DNA of 64,000 bases, taken from contig NC_045148.1 of assembly GCF_008831285.2 (NCBI RefSeq), positions 12,903,183 to 12,967,182 of the forward strand. The letters run 5' to 3'. This stretch comes from Nymphaea colorata. Its lineage: Eukaryota; Streptophyta; Magnoliopsida; Nymphaeales; Nymphaeaceae. The position numbers and the translations under genes were made by a program. This document shows, piece after piece, positions 28,201 to 42,451 of the stretch (position 1 is its first letter; each line of letters opens with the position of its first letter). The notes under the pieces were generated by a model. The model did no database searches. It was given only the letters and a program-made list of their open reading frames with translations, and was not told the DNA's origin.

Positions 28201-31200
28201 ACTAGCAGAAAGAATGGATGGACCGCACTTTAATCTTTCTGGGAGGTCTGCGTGATGAGTTTGAATCCATTAGGAGTCAAATTCTCAATTGTGATGAGAC
28301 CCTTGGAATTTAGGAGGTGTATGCCCGGGTAGAATCTGAGGAACAACGTCGTCAAGTGATGCATATTGACTCTGTTGAAATTAGAAAGTTTGTTTTTAAA
28401 TGTGGTAGTTATTTGACTATTTAAGAGTTAGGGTTCCTTTCTGTCCTTTTAATATTTTATTTGTCCTTCTCTTGTAACTGCCTGAGCCGTGCCCTAATCT
28501 CCCTTTAAGTTGAGATTAGAGCACGAGATCAATATATCTTTTTCGTCTCTCTCTCTCTCTCTCTACCTCTCTCGTTCTCCCCTTCTTCATCACGCAACAT
28601 GGTATTAGAGCCAGGTTGGTGTGATCGACTCAAGTTTGCTGGCGTGATCCTCTCGTGCCTTCCTTGTTGCGGCATTGATTCAGTCTGCTGGCGTGAACCT
28701 TCAAGTCTGCTGGCGTGAACCAATCGTCTCAGACTTCTTGTACGTGAGCATCTCAAGTTGTTGCTGGCGTGATCGCTGGTTTCCCCTATTTTTCTTCTTG
28801 CGTGGAAGAGGACCTGATCTCGCCTATGTGGAAGGCGTGATCAGATCCTCCAGTGGAGTGCGTGGACAAGGTTATGGGCTGTTGATGGACGCTGTTGAGA
28901 GTATTTGAGTGGAACATTATGCTGTTAGTGGCTGCGGTGTAAGGTATGATCAGAAGTTTTGGTGACGCAGAACATGTTTTGCTGATTTTTTTTACGAAAG
29001 ATATGGACGTGCTGTTTAAGAGTTGAGGTTGGGAATAGTAGAAGCAGCGGCAGACCTTGTTTGTAAGGTTTTTTTTCAGCAAGTTATTTTCTGGCGTGTT
29101 TTTCAGCAGGCTGTATTCCCTGTTCTTGTCTGGCATGTTTTTCAGCAAGCTATTTCCAGCAAGTTGTTATTTTCTGGTGTGTTTTTCAGCAGGCTATTTT
29201 CAGCAAGTCACTATTTTCAGCAAGTTATTCCCTGTCCGTTTCTGGTGTGGTTTCAGCAGACTACTTTTATTTGCTGTTTGGGGATGTGAAAGAAACGTGT
29301 GCATGTTCCTTTGTTTCGTGTTATTCCTGTTGTCCTCGTGAAGTTGCTGCTTATATACAGTTTATCTTGGTATTCTTATCCTTGCTGTGATTTATTATGG
29401 CTGAGAGCCGAAATTCCGAGGGTGGTAACGATCACAAAGGAGGTGGAAATCCCTTATCCTATGGATCTACAGTTAAATTAGATGGACACAACTATGAACT
29501 GTGGTCCAGATCCTTTATGTTGTCTGTTAAAGGTCATCGAAAGAGACATAATTGAAGAGGATGAGCCTACTAACAAGTCAGGGAAGTACATAACCTGGGA
29601 AGAGGACGACAGCATGGTAATGTCGTGGATTATGAATAGTGTTCAACCTCAAATTGCTTCTACTATTACGTACTATACTACTGCGAAGGAGATGTGGGAA
29701 TTTCTTAGACAGACATATTCTCAAGTTGAAGAAGAGTTGCACAATCTCCGACAGGGAAGTCAGGATTTATCTCAATACTTTGCCACAGTTAAAGCCACTT
29801 ATGAACGTTTGAAATTCTTGCGTCGTCCGTGCAAATCGTGTTATAAGTCACACTTTGCACCTACTATGGTTGCAAAGTTTCTTGCTGGTCTCTCTCCTGA
29901 ATATGCTGCTGCTAAGGATCAGATGCTCACTGGAAGTGAAATTCCTGACCTCTTTGATGCGTACAACAGACTTAGCCGTCTTGCTATTAGTCTGTCTCAA
30001 CCAGCTGGTGTGACGCCTGCCTCTGCACTTGCTGTGGGGGGTGGTCGTGGTCATGACTCCACCTATAGTACAAGAGGAAGAGGTATAGGTCGTGGAATTG
30101 GGGGCCGTGGGAGGTTCCAATGCACCTATTGTGGTAAGATTGGTCATTTAGTGGTAAGATTGGTCATTTAGAGGATCGCTGTTGGGATAAACATAGTCGC
30201 CCATCCTCTGTGTCACAGGGAAGAAATATGGTCACCAAACAGGGCAAGAGCTCTACTTACTCGTCTATGGGTTCTGCACAGACTGCCACTCCTACAGTGG
30301 AGGACTCTTCGCCTAGTATAGCTCCAGAGACAGTTAGCATTGACAGAGTTGAGTATGAGCAATTTTTGGCACACAAAGCCTCACAGGCTTCAGCTGCTAC
30401 AGCGGTGACTGATCGAGCCTTCTCAGTGGGTCCTTCCACGTCTGACTCAGGTACTTTGTGGATTATTGATTCAGGAGCATCAAGACATTTCTGCAGCAGA
30501 CCCGAGTCTTTTACTACTCTGCATAAATTTCCCCAGCCACGTCGTGTAAAAATTGCAGATGGTAGACTGTCACCCATATTGGGTTCTGGAGATGTGAAAC
30601 TCTCTAAGTCTATGACTATTCCACATGTTTTATATGCTCCTAAATTTCCATCTCATTTACTCTCGGTTAAAAAGTTGACTACTGATTTACACTGTCGTAT
30701 TATTTTTGACCCTGGTTCATGCTCATTTCAGGACTTGCAAACTGGGAAGACGATTGGTGGCGGCTATGAGAAAGGGGGCGTCTACATCCTGTCGACTCCT
30801 ATGGGCCTTGCTGCTACCTCTTCTACATCAGAGTCTATAGTCTTCCAGTGGCATCTCCGGCTTGGTCACCCTTCAGCACCCAAGCTCCGTTCTCTCCTTC
30901 CTAATCTCTCTGTTCCAGAGTCTTTTCAATGTGAGGCTTGTCAACTGGGCAAGCACACACGTAGTAGTTTTCCTTCGAGTCTTAGTCCTTCCAGTCAAGG
31001 GTCATTTGATCTTCTTCATGTTGATGTGTGGGGGCCTAGCAGGGTTGCTAGCCGAAATAAGTTTAGGTACTTTCTTGTCGTTGTTGATGATTATTCTCGA
31101 GTCAGTTGGGTATTCCTATTGAAGGAAAGGTCTGAAGTTATTTGTATTCTCAAAAACTTGATTATTGAAATAAAGACTCAATTTGGTTCTGTGGTTAAGT

Positions 31201-34200
31201 GTATCCGCACTGATAATGCTCTTGAGTTCAAATCATCTATCTTAATGACCTTTTATGCTGAAAATGGTATCTCTCCCCAATTCACTTGTCCTCATACCTC
31301 ACAACAGAATGGAGTTGCTGAACGAAAGCATCGGCAACTTCTAACTGTTGCTCGTACCCTCATGCTTCATAATCATGTTCCTGCATACTTATGGGGTGAT
31401 GCCATACTCATGGCTTGTCACCTGACCAATCGTTTGCCGTCATCCTCCATTGACCACAAAGTACCTATCAAACTTGTTTATCCCAATCGAAGCTTGTTTT
31501 TCGTTGCACCAAAAGTTTTTGGTTGTACCTGTTTTGTACACATTCTTGGGCCTAAACGTGATAAACTTGCTGCTCAAGCCATTAAGTGTGTGTTCATTGG
31601 CTATCCTCGAAACCAAAAAGGGTACAAGTGTTTTGAGCCGGCAACTCACAAAGAGTATATCAGTGCGGATGTCACTTTTTTTGAGTCTCAGTCTTACTTC
31701 AGTCATACTTCTGCCTCAACTGAAGTACCATGTCCTATCCCTTTACCTATTCCTCCTATCCCGTTGCAATCCTTTCCATCTCCTACTCTCACTATGAATA
31801 GGTTTCAGGATCCCTCATTGGTCTACACTCGGCGATAGGACTCCTCTCATGGTCGACCATCAGACTCTTCTCAAGATGTAAGCCCCACTGAAGTAAGTAT
31901 ACCTGATGTTGTTCCTTTAGATGACTTGCCTATAGCCCTGCGCAAAGGCAAGAGACAGTGTACCATGCATCCTATCTCTCACTTTGTTTCCACTGCCCAT
32001 CTTGATGATAACTTACAACAGTTTCTGAAGGCTATGACAGTTCATACTGTCCCAACTTGTCATCAACAGGCCTTACTAGATTGTAAATGGCGAACAACTA
32101 TGCAAGATGAGATGGATGCTCTCGTACAGCGTGGTACCTGGGAGTTGGTTGATCCACCTAAAGATTGTGACATCGTTGGTTCCAAATGGGTATTTACAGT
32201 CAAATATAATTCAGATGGGTCGTTAGAGCGATGCAAGGCTCGATTAGTAGCTAAAGGTTACACTCAGACATACGGGGTTGACTTCTTTGAGACGTTCTCT
32301 CCAGTGGCACGATTGGGCACTATTCGACTTATTATTTCTGTTGCAGTACACTCTGATTGGCCTATGTATCAGCTTGATGTGAAGAATGCTTTTTTGTATG
32401 GTGATCTTGAGGAGACTGTATATATGCAGCAAGCACCAGGGTTCGAAAGACAGGGGGAGTGTAGTAAAGTGTGTCGGTTGAAGAAGGCTATCTATGGACT
32501 CAAACAAAGTCCTAGGGCATGGTTCCACAAATTATCAGAGGTGGTTTCACAATGTGGATTTGAACGATCTCCGTTGGATCATTCCCTATTCATCAAGAAG
32601 ACCTCCACAGGTATAGTTGTCATGATAGTTTATGTTGATGACATTATCTTGACAGGTGATTGTGGTCGAGAAATATCTGCTACAAAGGTCTTTCTTCAAA
32701 AACATTTTGTCACGAAGGATCTTGGTCACTTGAGATATTTTCTTGGGATTGAAGTTGTGGAAAACAAAGAAGGTGTAGCATTGTCTCAAAGGAAGTATGT
32801 CCTTGATTTACTGCAGGACATAGGAATGCTAGGGACCAAGCCGGCTAATCTCCCTATGAACCCACGTATTCACCTTCATGATGATCAATCAGAACTTGTA
32901 GATTCTCGATCTTACAGGTCTCTCATTGGAAAACTACTTTATGTTACTGTAACAAGGCCAGACATAAGCTTTGCTGTTGGAAAATTAAGCCAGTTTATGG
33001 AAAAGCCTAGAAAAGTCCACTGGGATGCAGCGATGATGGTATTGAAATACCTAAAATCATCCCCAGGCAGAGGCCTCTTCTTTAAGAAGGGTGAATCTCT
33101 TGATGTTGTTGCTTATAGTGATGCTGACTATGCAGGGTCTGTTGATGATAGAAGGTCTACAACTGGCTTCTGTGTCTTTGTTGGGGGTAATCTCATATCA
33201 TGGAGAAGCAAGAAACAAAATGTAGTCTCTAGATCAAGTGCAGAATCTGAATATAGAGCAATGGCTCAAACGGCAACTGAAATTACGTGGGTTAAATCTA
33301 TGCTAACGAATATGAGTATTCATGTTCCTCTTCCTATGAAAATCTACTGTGATAACAAGGCGGCCACTTACATTGCAAACAATCCAGTATTTCGTGAAAG
33401 AACAAAGCACATTGAGGTGGATTGTCATTATATTCGTGATCTTATAAAAGAAGGTGTGGTGTCCACTGTTCATGTTGCTTCTGAAGACCAAGAAGCAGAT
33501 ATGTTTACTAAAGCTCTTCCAATTGGTGATTTCTCTAGATGTTGTAACAAGCTGAGCATGGTTGATATCTATGCTCCAGCTTGAGGGGGAGTGTTGAAAT
33601 TAGAAAGTTTGTTTTTAAATGTAGTAGTTATTTGACTGTTTAAGAGTTAGGGTTCCTTTCTGTCCTTTTAATATTTTATTTGTCCTTCTCTTGTAACTGC
33701 CTCAGCCGTGCCGTAATCTCCCTTTAAGTTGAGATTAGAGCACGAGATCAATATATCTTTTTCGTCTCTCTCTCTCCCTCTCTCGTTCTCCCCTTCTTCA
33801 TCACGCAACAGACTCTAATCATGGTAGTTCACCCTCTGCTTTTGTTAGCCGTGCTCCAGGGACTGGGCAGCGTACTATTCGGCGATGCAGTCATTGTTGT
33901 AACAAGTTGGGACACTCTGTTGATTTTTGTTGAGATCTTCATCCTGAGAAGAGGCTCACCCGTGGTCGTCCTCCCTCTGGTAGGCATGGTCCTCCTGTGC
34001 CTGATACTAGCTCTCCCAGTGTTGAAAAACCGAAGCTTTCCTTTGACCAAATCAAGGAATTACAAGCTTACATCAACCGATTATCTACTACTAAGGAGGA
34101 AGCCTCTACGTCTGAGGGAGCTCAGTTAGCCCAAACTCTTGTTGCCACAAGTGATCAAGGTAATTCCTTACTTGGTGATTGGGTAGTGGACAGTGGAGCT

Positions 34201-37037
34201 ACTCATCATATGATAGGGAACCCTAAGATGTTTCAAGAGTACAAATTGTCTTCAGGGCAGCAACGAATATCTATGGCTGATGGGTCATCGATCTCTGTGG
34301 CTGGAAAAGGGAGTTTGTCCTTATTAAATAAATATCTTCTGCATAATGCTCTTCATGTTCCCAATATTCCTGTGAATTTGTTATCTGTCAGTAGTATCAC
34401 CAAAGAGCTCAATTGTAATCTAATTTTCTGTGCTGATCATTGTACCCTGTGGGACTTGGTTACGGGGAAGAAGATTGGGATTGGTTCGGTTATTGATGGC
34501 CTCTACAGACTGCCTGTTCAGGTTGCTTCTGCTCTCATTTCAGCCACTACAGACAGTTGACGAGCGTGGAGGACAGGTCTAGCATTATGAGATGGCACGA
34601 GCGCCTTGGACATCTTCCATTCCAGTTGATTAAGAAGTTGTTTCCTAGGTTGTTTACTTCTGTTTCCATGGACTCCTTCACATGTGAAGTGTGTCAGCTT
34701 GCTAAGCATGTTAGGGCTTCGTACCCTATTTCTATCAATAAAACCACTCGTCCTTTTGCCTTGATTCACTCTGATGTTTGGGGTCCTTCGGGAGTACCCA
34801 CTTGTCGTGGTTTCCATTACTTTATGACTCTGATTGATGACTACTCCCGTTGTACGTTCGTGTATTTGTTGAAAGAACGCAGTGAGGTTCCTGTCGTTGT
34901 CAAAAATTTTGTTGCCTTTGTCGAGAATCAATTTCAGACCTCTGTTCAGACTTTCCGTACTAATAATGCCAGGGAGTATGTCTCCCAATCCCTGGATGAC
35001 TTCCTGCGAGGTAAGGGTATTGTTCATGGGACGTCCTGTAGTTATACTCACTCCTCCACAAAATGGCGTGGCCGAACGTAAAAATCGCCATTTATTAGAT
35101 GTCACCCGAGTTATTATGTTCCACAGGCACGTTCCTAAGCGCTACTGGGGCGATGCTCTCCTCACTAGTGCCCACCTCATCAACCGTATGCCCACTCGTG
35201 TGTTGAATGGCCGTACTCCTTACTCTGTGCTCAGTTCCACTCATAACCCCTGGCCTCTTACTCCTCGCGTGTTCGGGTGTGTTTGCTTTGTTCATAACCA
35301 TAGTCCCACCATCAAGAAACTTGACCCTCGGTCTGTCAAAGCTGTCTTCTTGGGGTATTCCTCCACTCAGAAGGGATATAAATGTATTGACCCTACTACC
35401 TCCAAAATCTATGTCTCTCGGGATGTTACCTTTCATGAACATGAGGCGTATTTTCCTGTGAATCCTCTTCAGGGGGAGTGTATAGGGGACAGTGTGGAAG
35501 AGTATTCTCCAAATCAACTTATTCAGTTTACGGACTTCTTGGACTACAACCTCAGTCACAGTGTGGAAGATACAGTCAGAGATGATAAAGACAGTCATGT
35601 GGAAGGGGGCCCTATGGTTGATCAGCCCACATCCCGTGATCATTTGTTTGGGCAGGTTTACACTAGAAAGGAGAAAGATGTGGTTGAGACTATTGATGTA
35701 ACCAATCCCAATCCTGTGAGTTCCCCGAATGAACGAAGTCCAATGAATGAAGAGCTTCCCATAGCCCTGCGCAAGGGGACCAGGTCATGTACTTCTCACC
35801 CTATTCAGAGATTTGTCTCATATTCAAAACTCAGTAAAGAATACAAATGCTTTATTACCACTCTGTCTATGTCTGTGATTCCCAGGTGTGTGTAAGGTAC
35901 TTTCTGGGAATAGAAATTGCACGATCAGAGACAAGGCTTGTTATGAGCCAAAGGAAGTACACTCTGGACCTCCTGAAAGAGACAGGTAAACTGGGATGCA
36001 GGCCATTTCTATCTCCAATGAAGTCAGGTACAAAGATAAGTATCAAAACTGGTAACATCCTGGATGAGGAAGGAAAAGGACGGTATCAGAGGCTTGTTGG
36101 TAAGCTTATTTATCTGACTTTTACTTGCCCTGATATTACTTATGCTGTAAATGTGTTGAGTCAGTTTATGCATGCTCCTACTGATTGCCACTGGAAGAGT
36201 GCAGAAAGAGTGTTGGGGTACCTGAAGAATAACCCAGGTAAAGGGTTACTGTATACTCGGCAGGACAAACTTGATATTGAAGGATACTCTGATGCCGATT
36301 GGGCTGGTTGCACGGATACCAGAAGGTCTACCACAGGGTACTGCATCTTTCTAGGGGGAAACCTGGTGGTATGGAGGAGTAAAAAGCAGGAGGTCTGTTC
36401 TAGATCCAGTGCTGAGGCTGAATACAGGGCTGTTGCTATGGGGGTTACAGAGATGTTATGGCTAAAGATTCTTCTAGCAGATATTGGAATTGAAATTGAA
36501 GAGAAGATGAAAATGTATTGTGACAATAAGTCTGCTATTTACCTGGCAAATAATCCCGTCCTGCATGACAAAACCAAACATGTGGAGATAGATCGCCACT
36601 TCATACGGGAGCGCATAGATTCAAAGGAGTTGATTCTTCCTTATATGAAGTCTGAAGATCAAATTGCAGATGTTCTAACTAAGGCCTTATGTACATCTCA
36701 ATTTGAAAAGAATGTTAGCAAGCTTGGCATGTTTGACATGTATGCCAAGCTTGAGGGGGAGTGTTAGAATACAGTGTTATAGGGAACCGGGTCCGGATAT
36801 GGACCCGGTACCCATGGGCGCGGGAACTGAGGATGGGCTTGGTTCCCTAGGCGGGCCTCTCTTCCTCCCTCTTTTAATTCTAATCACTTATTGTAATTGT
36901 TGATTAAGTGAATGAAATTTCTCTCTCCTAGGGTTGCGGTTTTGCCCCTAGGTTAGAGCTTCCCCGTGGTTTTTCACCTCTTTCTGAGGTTTTTCACGTA
37001 AATGTGTGGCTTTTCTTTCTCTTCTTTCGCTGCGTGT

Positions 37038-37098
<61 letters not shown>

Positions 37099-40000
37099 TT
37101 GTGTGTAGCGGAAGCAGAACAAATATACACCTATGTAGTTGGCATAGGCCCGATCTCTCTATTGCGCACAGATAACTTGCCTGCATAATTAGCGCACGAC
37201 ACGATCTATCCTAACAGTTAATGTTGCTAATGAAAAACACCTATTAATGAAAACATTACTTTGTACATATGTTGGAGAGCTATGACTCTCAAGTCTTAGT
37301 CTCAAACACCATAAAGCTGTACAATTATGTACAAACAAAAGTGCATAGGGGAAATGTATGTGACATTGTCGCATTACTTCTCCGCAATACCCCATCCTTT
37401 CAGCCGCCCAATCAACGAGCATCATCTGTTATATAGTGAGAACCTAATGAAGGCAGATAGTCATAGTATCAGCACAACCACTGAGTACAATGAAAATCAT
37501 AACAAGATCTCCGATATATCATTTGAGTGTAGAGTTTATGTATTGTATTGATTGTTAATAATAATGAGTATCATTACTAGAGGCAAGATCACTCCAGTAC
37601 TGGTGATAGTATTCAAATTGTAATTCACTAGTTCACTAAGTTTAGCTAATCGGCATCCCAACGAATCAGATTTAATTTTAGTTACACAAAAACCAGTCAC
37701 ATCGGTGACAATAGAGAAAGCAGATAAATGAATGAATGAATAAATAAGTAAATAAACAAATAAACAGACAATTCAAAATCTCATGAATTTTTATGATGCA
37801 TGTGCACGCACCGCCTAAATAAGATCACATGATGCCACCCATCTCGTCGGTGTATTTAGGGCGGATCATTGCACAACTTACAATTCCAAACACTAACTCA
37901 CTGGGAATATTGGCATAGTTTGGGGTAATCATTGGACATCCATTTTCTGTCTAGTTCAGAACATGAGCAAGACTAGGTTGTATACTTTTTATTATTATTA
38001 GTTTCAAATTCTGATGTAATGTCTTGGCAATATTCACCCAGAAACATAGTAGTGTTCAAGAACTTCTAGGGCTAAAATTGTAATTCATAAACTGTTTCTG
38101 ATGCCAAGAAGCTGTATGGTACAGTCAACTTAATTTTCAAGAGTAATCTTGTATCTCATGGACCTGACTCAACACCTAAGAGGCTAAGACTCAGTAGCTA
38201 ACAATACTCCCCCCTTGAAAAACACCTTGTCCTCAAGGTGTGAGAGTCTGGGAAGGAACCATCAGTGAAGTAGTTTCTCCCACTGTATATGTTCTGATTG
38301 CTTGATCTGGTGTGGCGAGTCCAACTCAACCCTTGCAACTCTCAGTCTCACCCTCCACCGTCCCCTTCTTAGTTTCTTGACATGGCCTGTTCTTATTATC
38401 ATGCGTAGTAAAATTCAGGCCTCGGTCTTGATGTAGTTTCGCACCTCCACAAAATCAAGAATGTGTTATGCAATATGAGCTGCTGCCATTTCAATCTCAT
38501 GTTCTTTAACCTCCTCTAGTTTGGAAAGCAATTGCCAGTTCTGCCGAGGAACTCCTCTAGCATCATTCTTATCAACCAGTATTCTGCAATCATCGCCTCT
38601 TCATTGGTGAGTTCCTTCCCAACCTGGGTCCCCACATGGTACGGTTTGGCAGCAGGGGAGAAGCTGTTGTGCTCCTTGTCGATGGCATATGAGTTTTCCT
38701 TCCCATCGGCATCTACTTCTCTTGGGTATCACTCTCGCTTTTGATTCTTAATACACTCATATTTCCCTCCATCGAATAGGCGTTAAGGTCTCTCTAACTT
38801 CAGACATCTGGTTGCTGTTGCACTGATCTACCTTACCACTCTCAAGCGGTGGTAGCAGGTTTGCTTGGGCCCAGCAAGGTCCAGGGAATTGCAGTCGGCT
38901 TCCGACGCTCCCTGGCACTACACCGAACCACCAATGGCCATGGTCCAACCTGCAGAACTCTTCAACCAACTCTAATGGTAAGGTTTGCTCTCTGGGCCAT
39001 GCTGCCATATAGTAACTCCCTCTGGGCAGCACACTTTCTGATAATGTTCTTTGCCCAAGAAGAGGAAGAACTACCACTGGAGCCATAGCCCAAAACTGGC
39101 GAGGTTGCCGATGTAGTCATCATAGTCCATAGGCTAATGAGGGCTCCAGGATTCAGGACTAGGCACGTCATAGACCCTTGTCCCTAGTTGTAGTAGCAGA
39201 TAGCTCTTAAGAATTTCATCTGATGGCTCAAGTGATTCGTAGATGATTTTCAACTGTGTCATCCTGCTGATTTATGGCTGGAGCCGGTGACTGCTCGCTT
39301 TGATACCAGTTGTTAGTGTCCAGATAACAAGGTTGGGTACAAGAGAGACAGCACACCAATAAGCCCCAAAACGCACCCACTCAGACCCTAATCTCTGACT
39401 AAGGTCTCGTCCTCCCAGAGGAACTATCTTCCTATTGTCGTGCTAATCCCTAAACACACCGATTGACCCTCTTTTATAGTTCTTATCGAATCAGTTCCAT
39501 GGACCTGACCTGACACCTAAGAGGCTAAGACCTGATGGCTAACAAATCTTGTCTCAAATATCTCTTGTCATAGGATGACATTTATGGCCCATGCGTTGGC
39601 AAGAGTCTGCACAAGTACTTGGCTGACCTATATTCTACTGAACATGGCAAAAACTTATCTTTCATAGACTAGGGAAGGAGTATTGTCAAACCATCATCCA
39701 GACTTTTGCTAAACTGGTCATCACTGAGCAATGGTGGCGAGACTATGTTAGTGTTCATCATTCTTCAGATATCCCTGTCTTAACCATATGATTCGGAGGA
39801 AACTATGTTAGTGTTCATCATTCCTTCAAATATCCCTTTCATAGACTATGTTAGCTTCATTTTTTCCATATGATTTCCAAGCAGTGCCAAGTTGCACAAA
39901 TCTGGCTGTGTAAATGTCTCAGACCACACTATATGCTTTGCTTAGCCAGGCCAGACAGATTGATTTGTAAATCTTGCATTCATGTGTAATATCATTATCA

Positions 40001-40740
40001 CAAATATTGTCTTTTTTTCACAATTCTGAGATAAAAACTGAAAACATGAGAGAAAATGATAAAAAAGTGAAACAATCGTTCTTTAGAAAATATTACCAAA
40101 ACAAAAGTTTAGTGAAAATATCATGTTTTTATCCCGATGATTTCTCATTTTTTTTCAAGTTCTTTAATATTTTATTTTGATTTATTTTGACAATAAATCG
40201 TTATTTCCAAAACTCAACATTACAACTTTTTTAAAAATATCATGTTTTTTAATGTTCTGGAGAAATAAACTTTGTACTAATACCTAAGGAAAACCTCACC
40301 TGATCAAAAACTTAAGAATGATATTTATGGAATTGATATACATATGATGGTTATTAGCTGTTTGTTGGACTTTACTTGTGGTATTGAAGGTGTGGCATTT
40401 AACGTTATGTTTGCAAGGAGGTCAATGACATTGCATTTTGGTTTTGAAAATGTAACTTTGTGTGACCGTATTGTCAAATATGTTGATTGGACTGCTTGTA
40501 ACCTATGGATACATTGTGGGCCAAGTGTATGGACTATGTACACTGTTGGTTGATGGTTCATAAGATGTCATGTCTAAGGTTATTTTTTCAAAAAACATGA
40601 AGATTGTTGGTAGTTTTGTTTTCGAAGAAGTAATTTTACATGTGGCACCTTGTGTGATTGCACGGTTTCAACATTTTGTATTCCTTATGTTGGCGCAACA
40701 GACAGTCTTTATTATTCATGTAGTTGACATACTTGATGAA

Positions 40741-40784
<44 letters not shown>

Positions 40785-42418
40785 CAGCCACTTGCTACCA
40801 TTGTTAGCGGCCACTTGCTACCATTGTTAGCGGCCACCTGCTAACTACCAACCCTTACAAGGTAAACCCCCACAAACCCACTCACACACACTGCCCTAAC
40901 CCTGTTAGAGCAACCCCCTTACCAGAGAAGAAGATCTCTTTTTATCGATAACCCTAATGACCCCCACAAGTCTCTTATTTATAGTAATCTTTTGGGATCA
41001 GTTCAGTAGACCCGATACAGACCGGATTCCTGATCCAAACCCTAGACTGTAACAATATATATATCTGCGTACTTAACACATTAAGATGTATACATAATAT
41101 TACTATTTTTTTTGTATATCTATTGATAAATATGTTTTACCTCCTTTGTTTCTGTTTGTGTGTGTGTTTTTTGAACTATGTGAATTATATGACGCATAAT
41201 CATACGATAAATGTTGTGCTTGTCATGTTCTACTGATTCTATTTCAGTCAATTACTGAGACCAAGTCATATTAGCTACGTCATTTATGTTTATGGTCTTG
41301 ATCGACTTGCACCCAACTTTCAATTATGAAAATGTAGTGTATATGTATGTGTTTGCATGTTTGTGTGTGCACGTTTCTGTTGTAGATCTTTGTGTCAACA
41401 TCTTCATTTTGCTTCATTTGCCTTTTTCAAAAGCAGGTTGGGGCAGGGAAGGGATAAAGCTCTGCAGTATTTACGGGGAAATCCTCATCTTGGCAATGAG
41501 ATAGAAATGGTGCAGATTTATGCTTTGAAATTTCTCAAAATTTTCAGTAGATCTGCTTAATCTTGCTTATTGGTAATGCATGGAGAACTACTGGGAGCAA
41601 TTTTTGACATACTAATAAGTAATAGATGCTGGCTATAAAAAACAGTAACACATTACATTGTTATTGAAACATTTCTGCGGGTAAACTAATTCAAAACATT
41701 TTATGGTACTTCATATCTAGTTGAAAGCACACTACCAAGTATATCCACATTGTTAACAAAACACTCTTGATAGCGAGAACTGGTACAGGGCATTGGTATT
41801 TTCAACTTAAGTTCACATCTAATAGACACTACCTCTCATGCACATTTGCCCATAAATAAGCATACGAGTAACATAGTAAGCCCATCATACTACTACCTAG
41901 TGTAGACACTTGTTACAGTAAAAAAAAACAAATAGTGAACTAGTCATCATCTAAAACATGTTTGAGGTATATGCCTCTATCTCTATGGGTGATGGACAAC
42001 AGAACATGTGCGTGAGTGTGTGTATGTTGCAGATGCAGCACATATATCTCTCTTGTGCATTCCTTCTTGTAAAAGCACTACTTGTAGAATGTAGATGCAT
42101 TCAAAAGTGCTTGTTTAGATGTTGCTTTTGTGTGTAAACCTGTTTCTGCAAATTCCCTACAATTCCTTCTGTAGTTCAGTCTGTTTTTCTTGTTTTCCAT
42201 CACTGTTGCAGTGTAACTTAAAACAGCATTCTGAAATATAAACTGATACGAACTGAATATATAGCTTTCAAGGTAAGGGGGCTGACTCCTTATCTACAGA
42301 ACAGGAGAGTGGGAGAGCTAGCTGTTGGGCTAGCTCCAACTGCTCAAAATAGGACTGTTGGGACTAGCCAATGGCCAGCAGATTTTACGATAAAATAAAA
42401 ACAAGAAGAATATAAGGA

Positions 42419-42451
<33 letters not shown>

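Larger units (their letters stand above)
28373..33810 (+). mobile_element. Copia-3: younger Ty1/copia element nested in Copia-2
   Basis: 5,438 bp with LTRs of 227 bp (28373-28599) and 219 bp (33592-33810), both TGTTGAAATTAG...CACGCAACA. The GACTC target duplication is perfect (28368-28372 and 33811-33815) and lies inside Copia-2 gag. The primer site is TGGTATTAGAGCC at 28600; the polypurine tract TTGAGGGGGAG ends at 33591. LTRs differ by about 4 substitutions and a CT-repeat length change. All polyprotein domains are present, broken only by one frameshift, a 20-bp duplication and one stop codon. Confidence 0.96.
27041..37044 (+). mobile_element. Copia-2: outer Ty1/copia element, interrupted and RT deleted
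   Basis: LTRs of 286 bp (27041-27326) and 283 bp (36762-37044) begin TGTTAGAATACAG and flank gag, protease, integrase and RNase H on the plus strand. Without the nested element it is about 4.56 kb. A TGGTATCAGAGCC primer site follows the left LTR, and TTGAGGGGGAG precedes the right. The element sits in a TA repeat, so its target duplication (TATAT/ATATA type) is ambiguous. LTRs differ at about 12 sites plus a 3-bp indel. Stops, frameshifts and loss of the RT core make it defective. It lies in the same orientation as RECA1, in intron 11. Confidence 0.95.

Noticed and set aside
37000-37190. Frames rich in alternating Tyr/Ile
   Set aside because: Translations of a (TA)n microsatellite.
41357-41560. 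Exon 12 frame taken as the true end of RECA1
   Set aside because: Kept only as an alternative isoform, because splicing to 45088 restores the conserved continuation.
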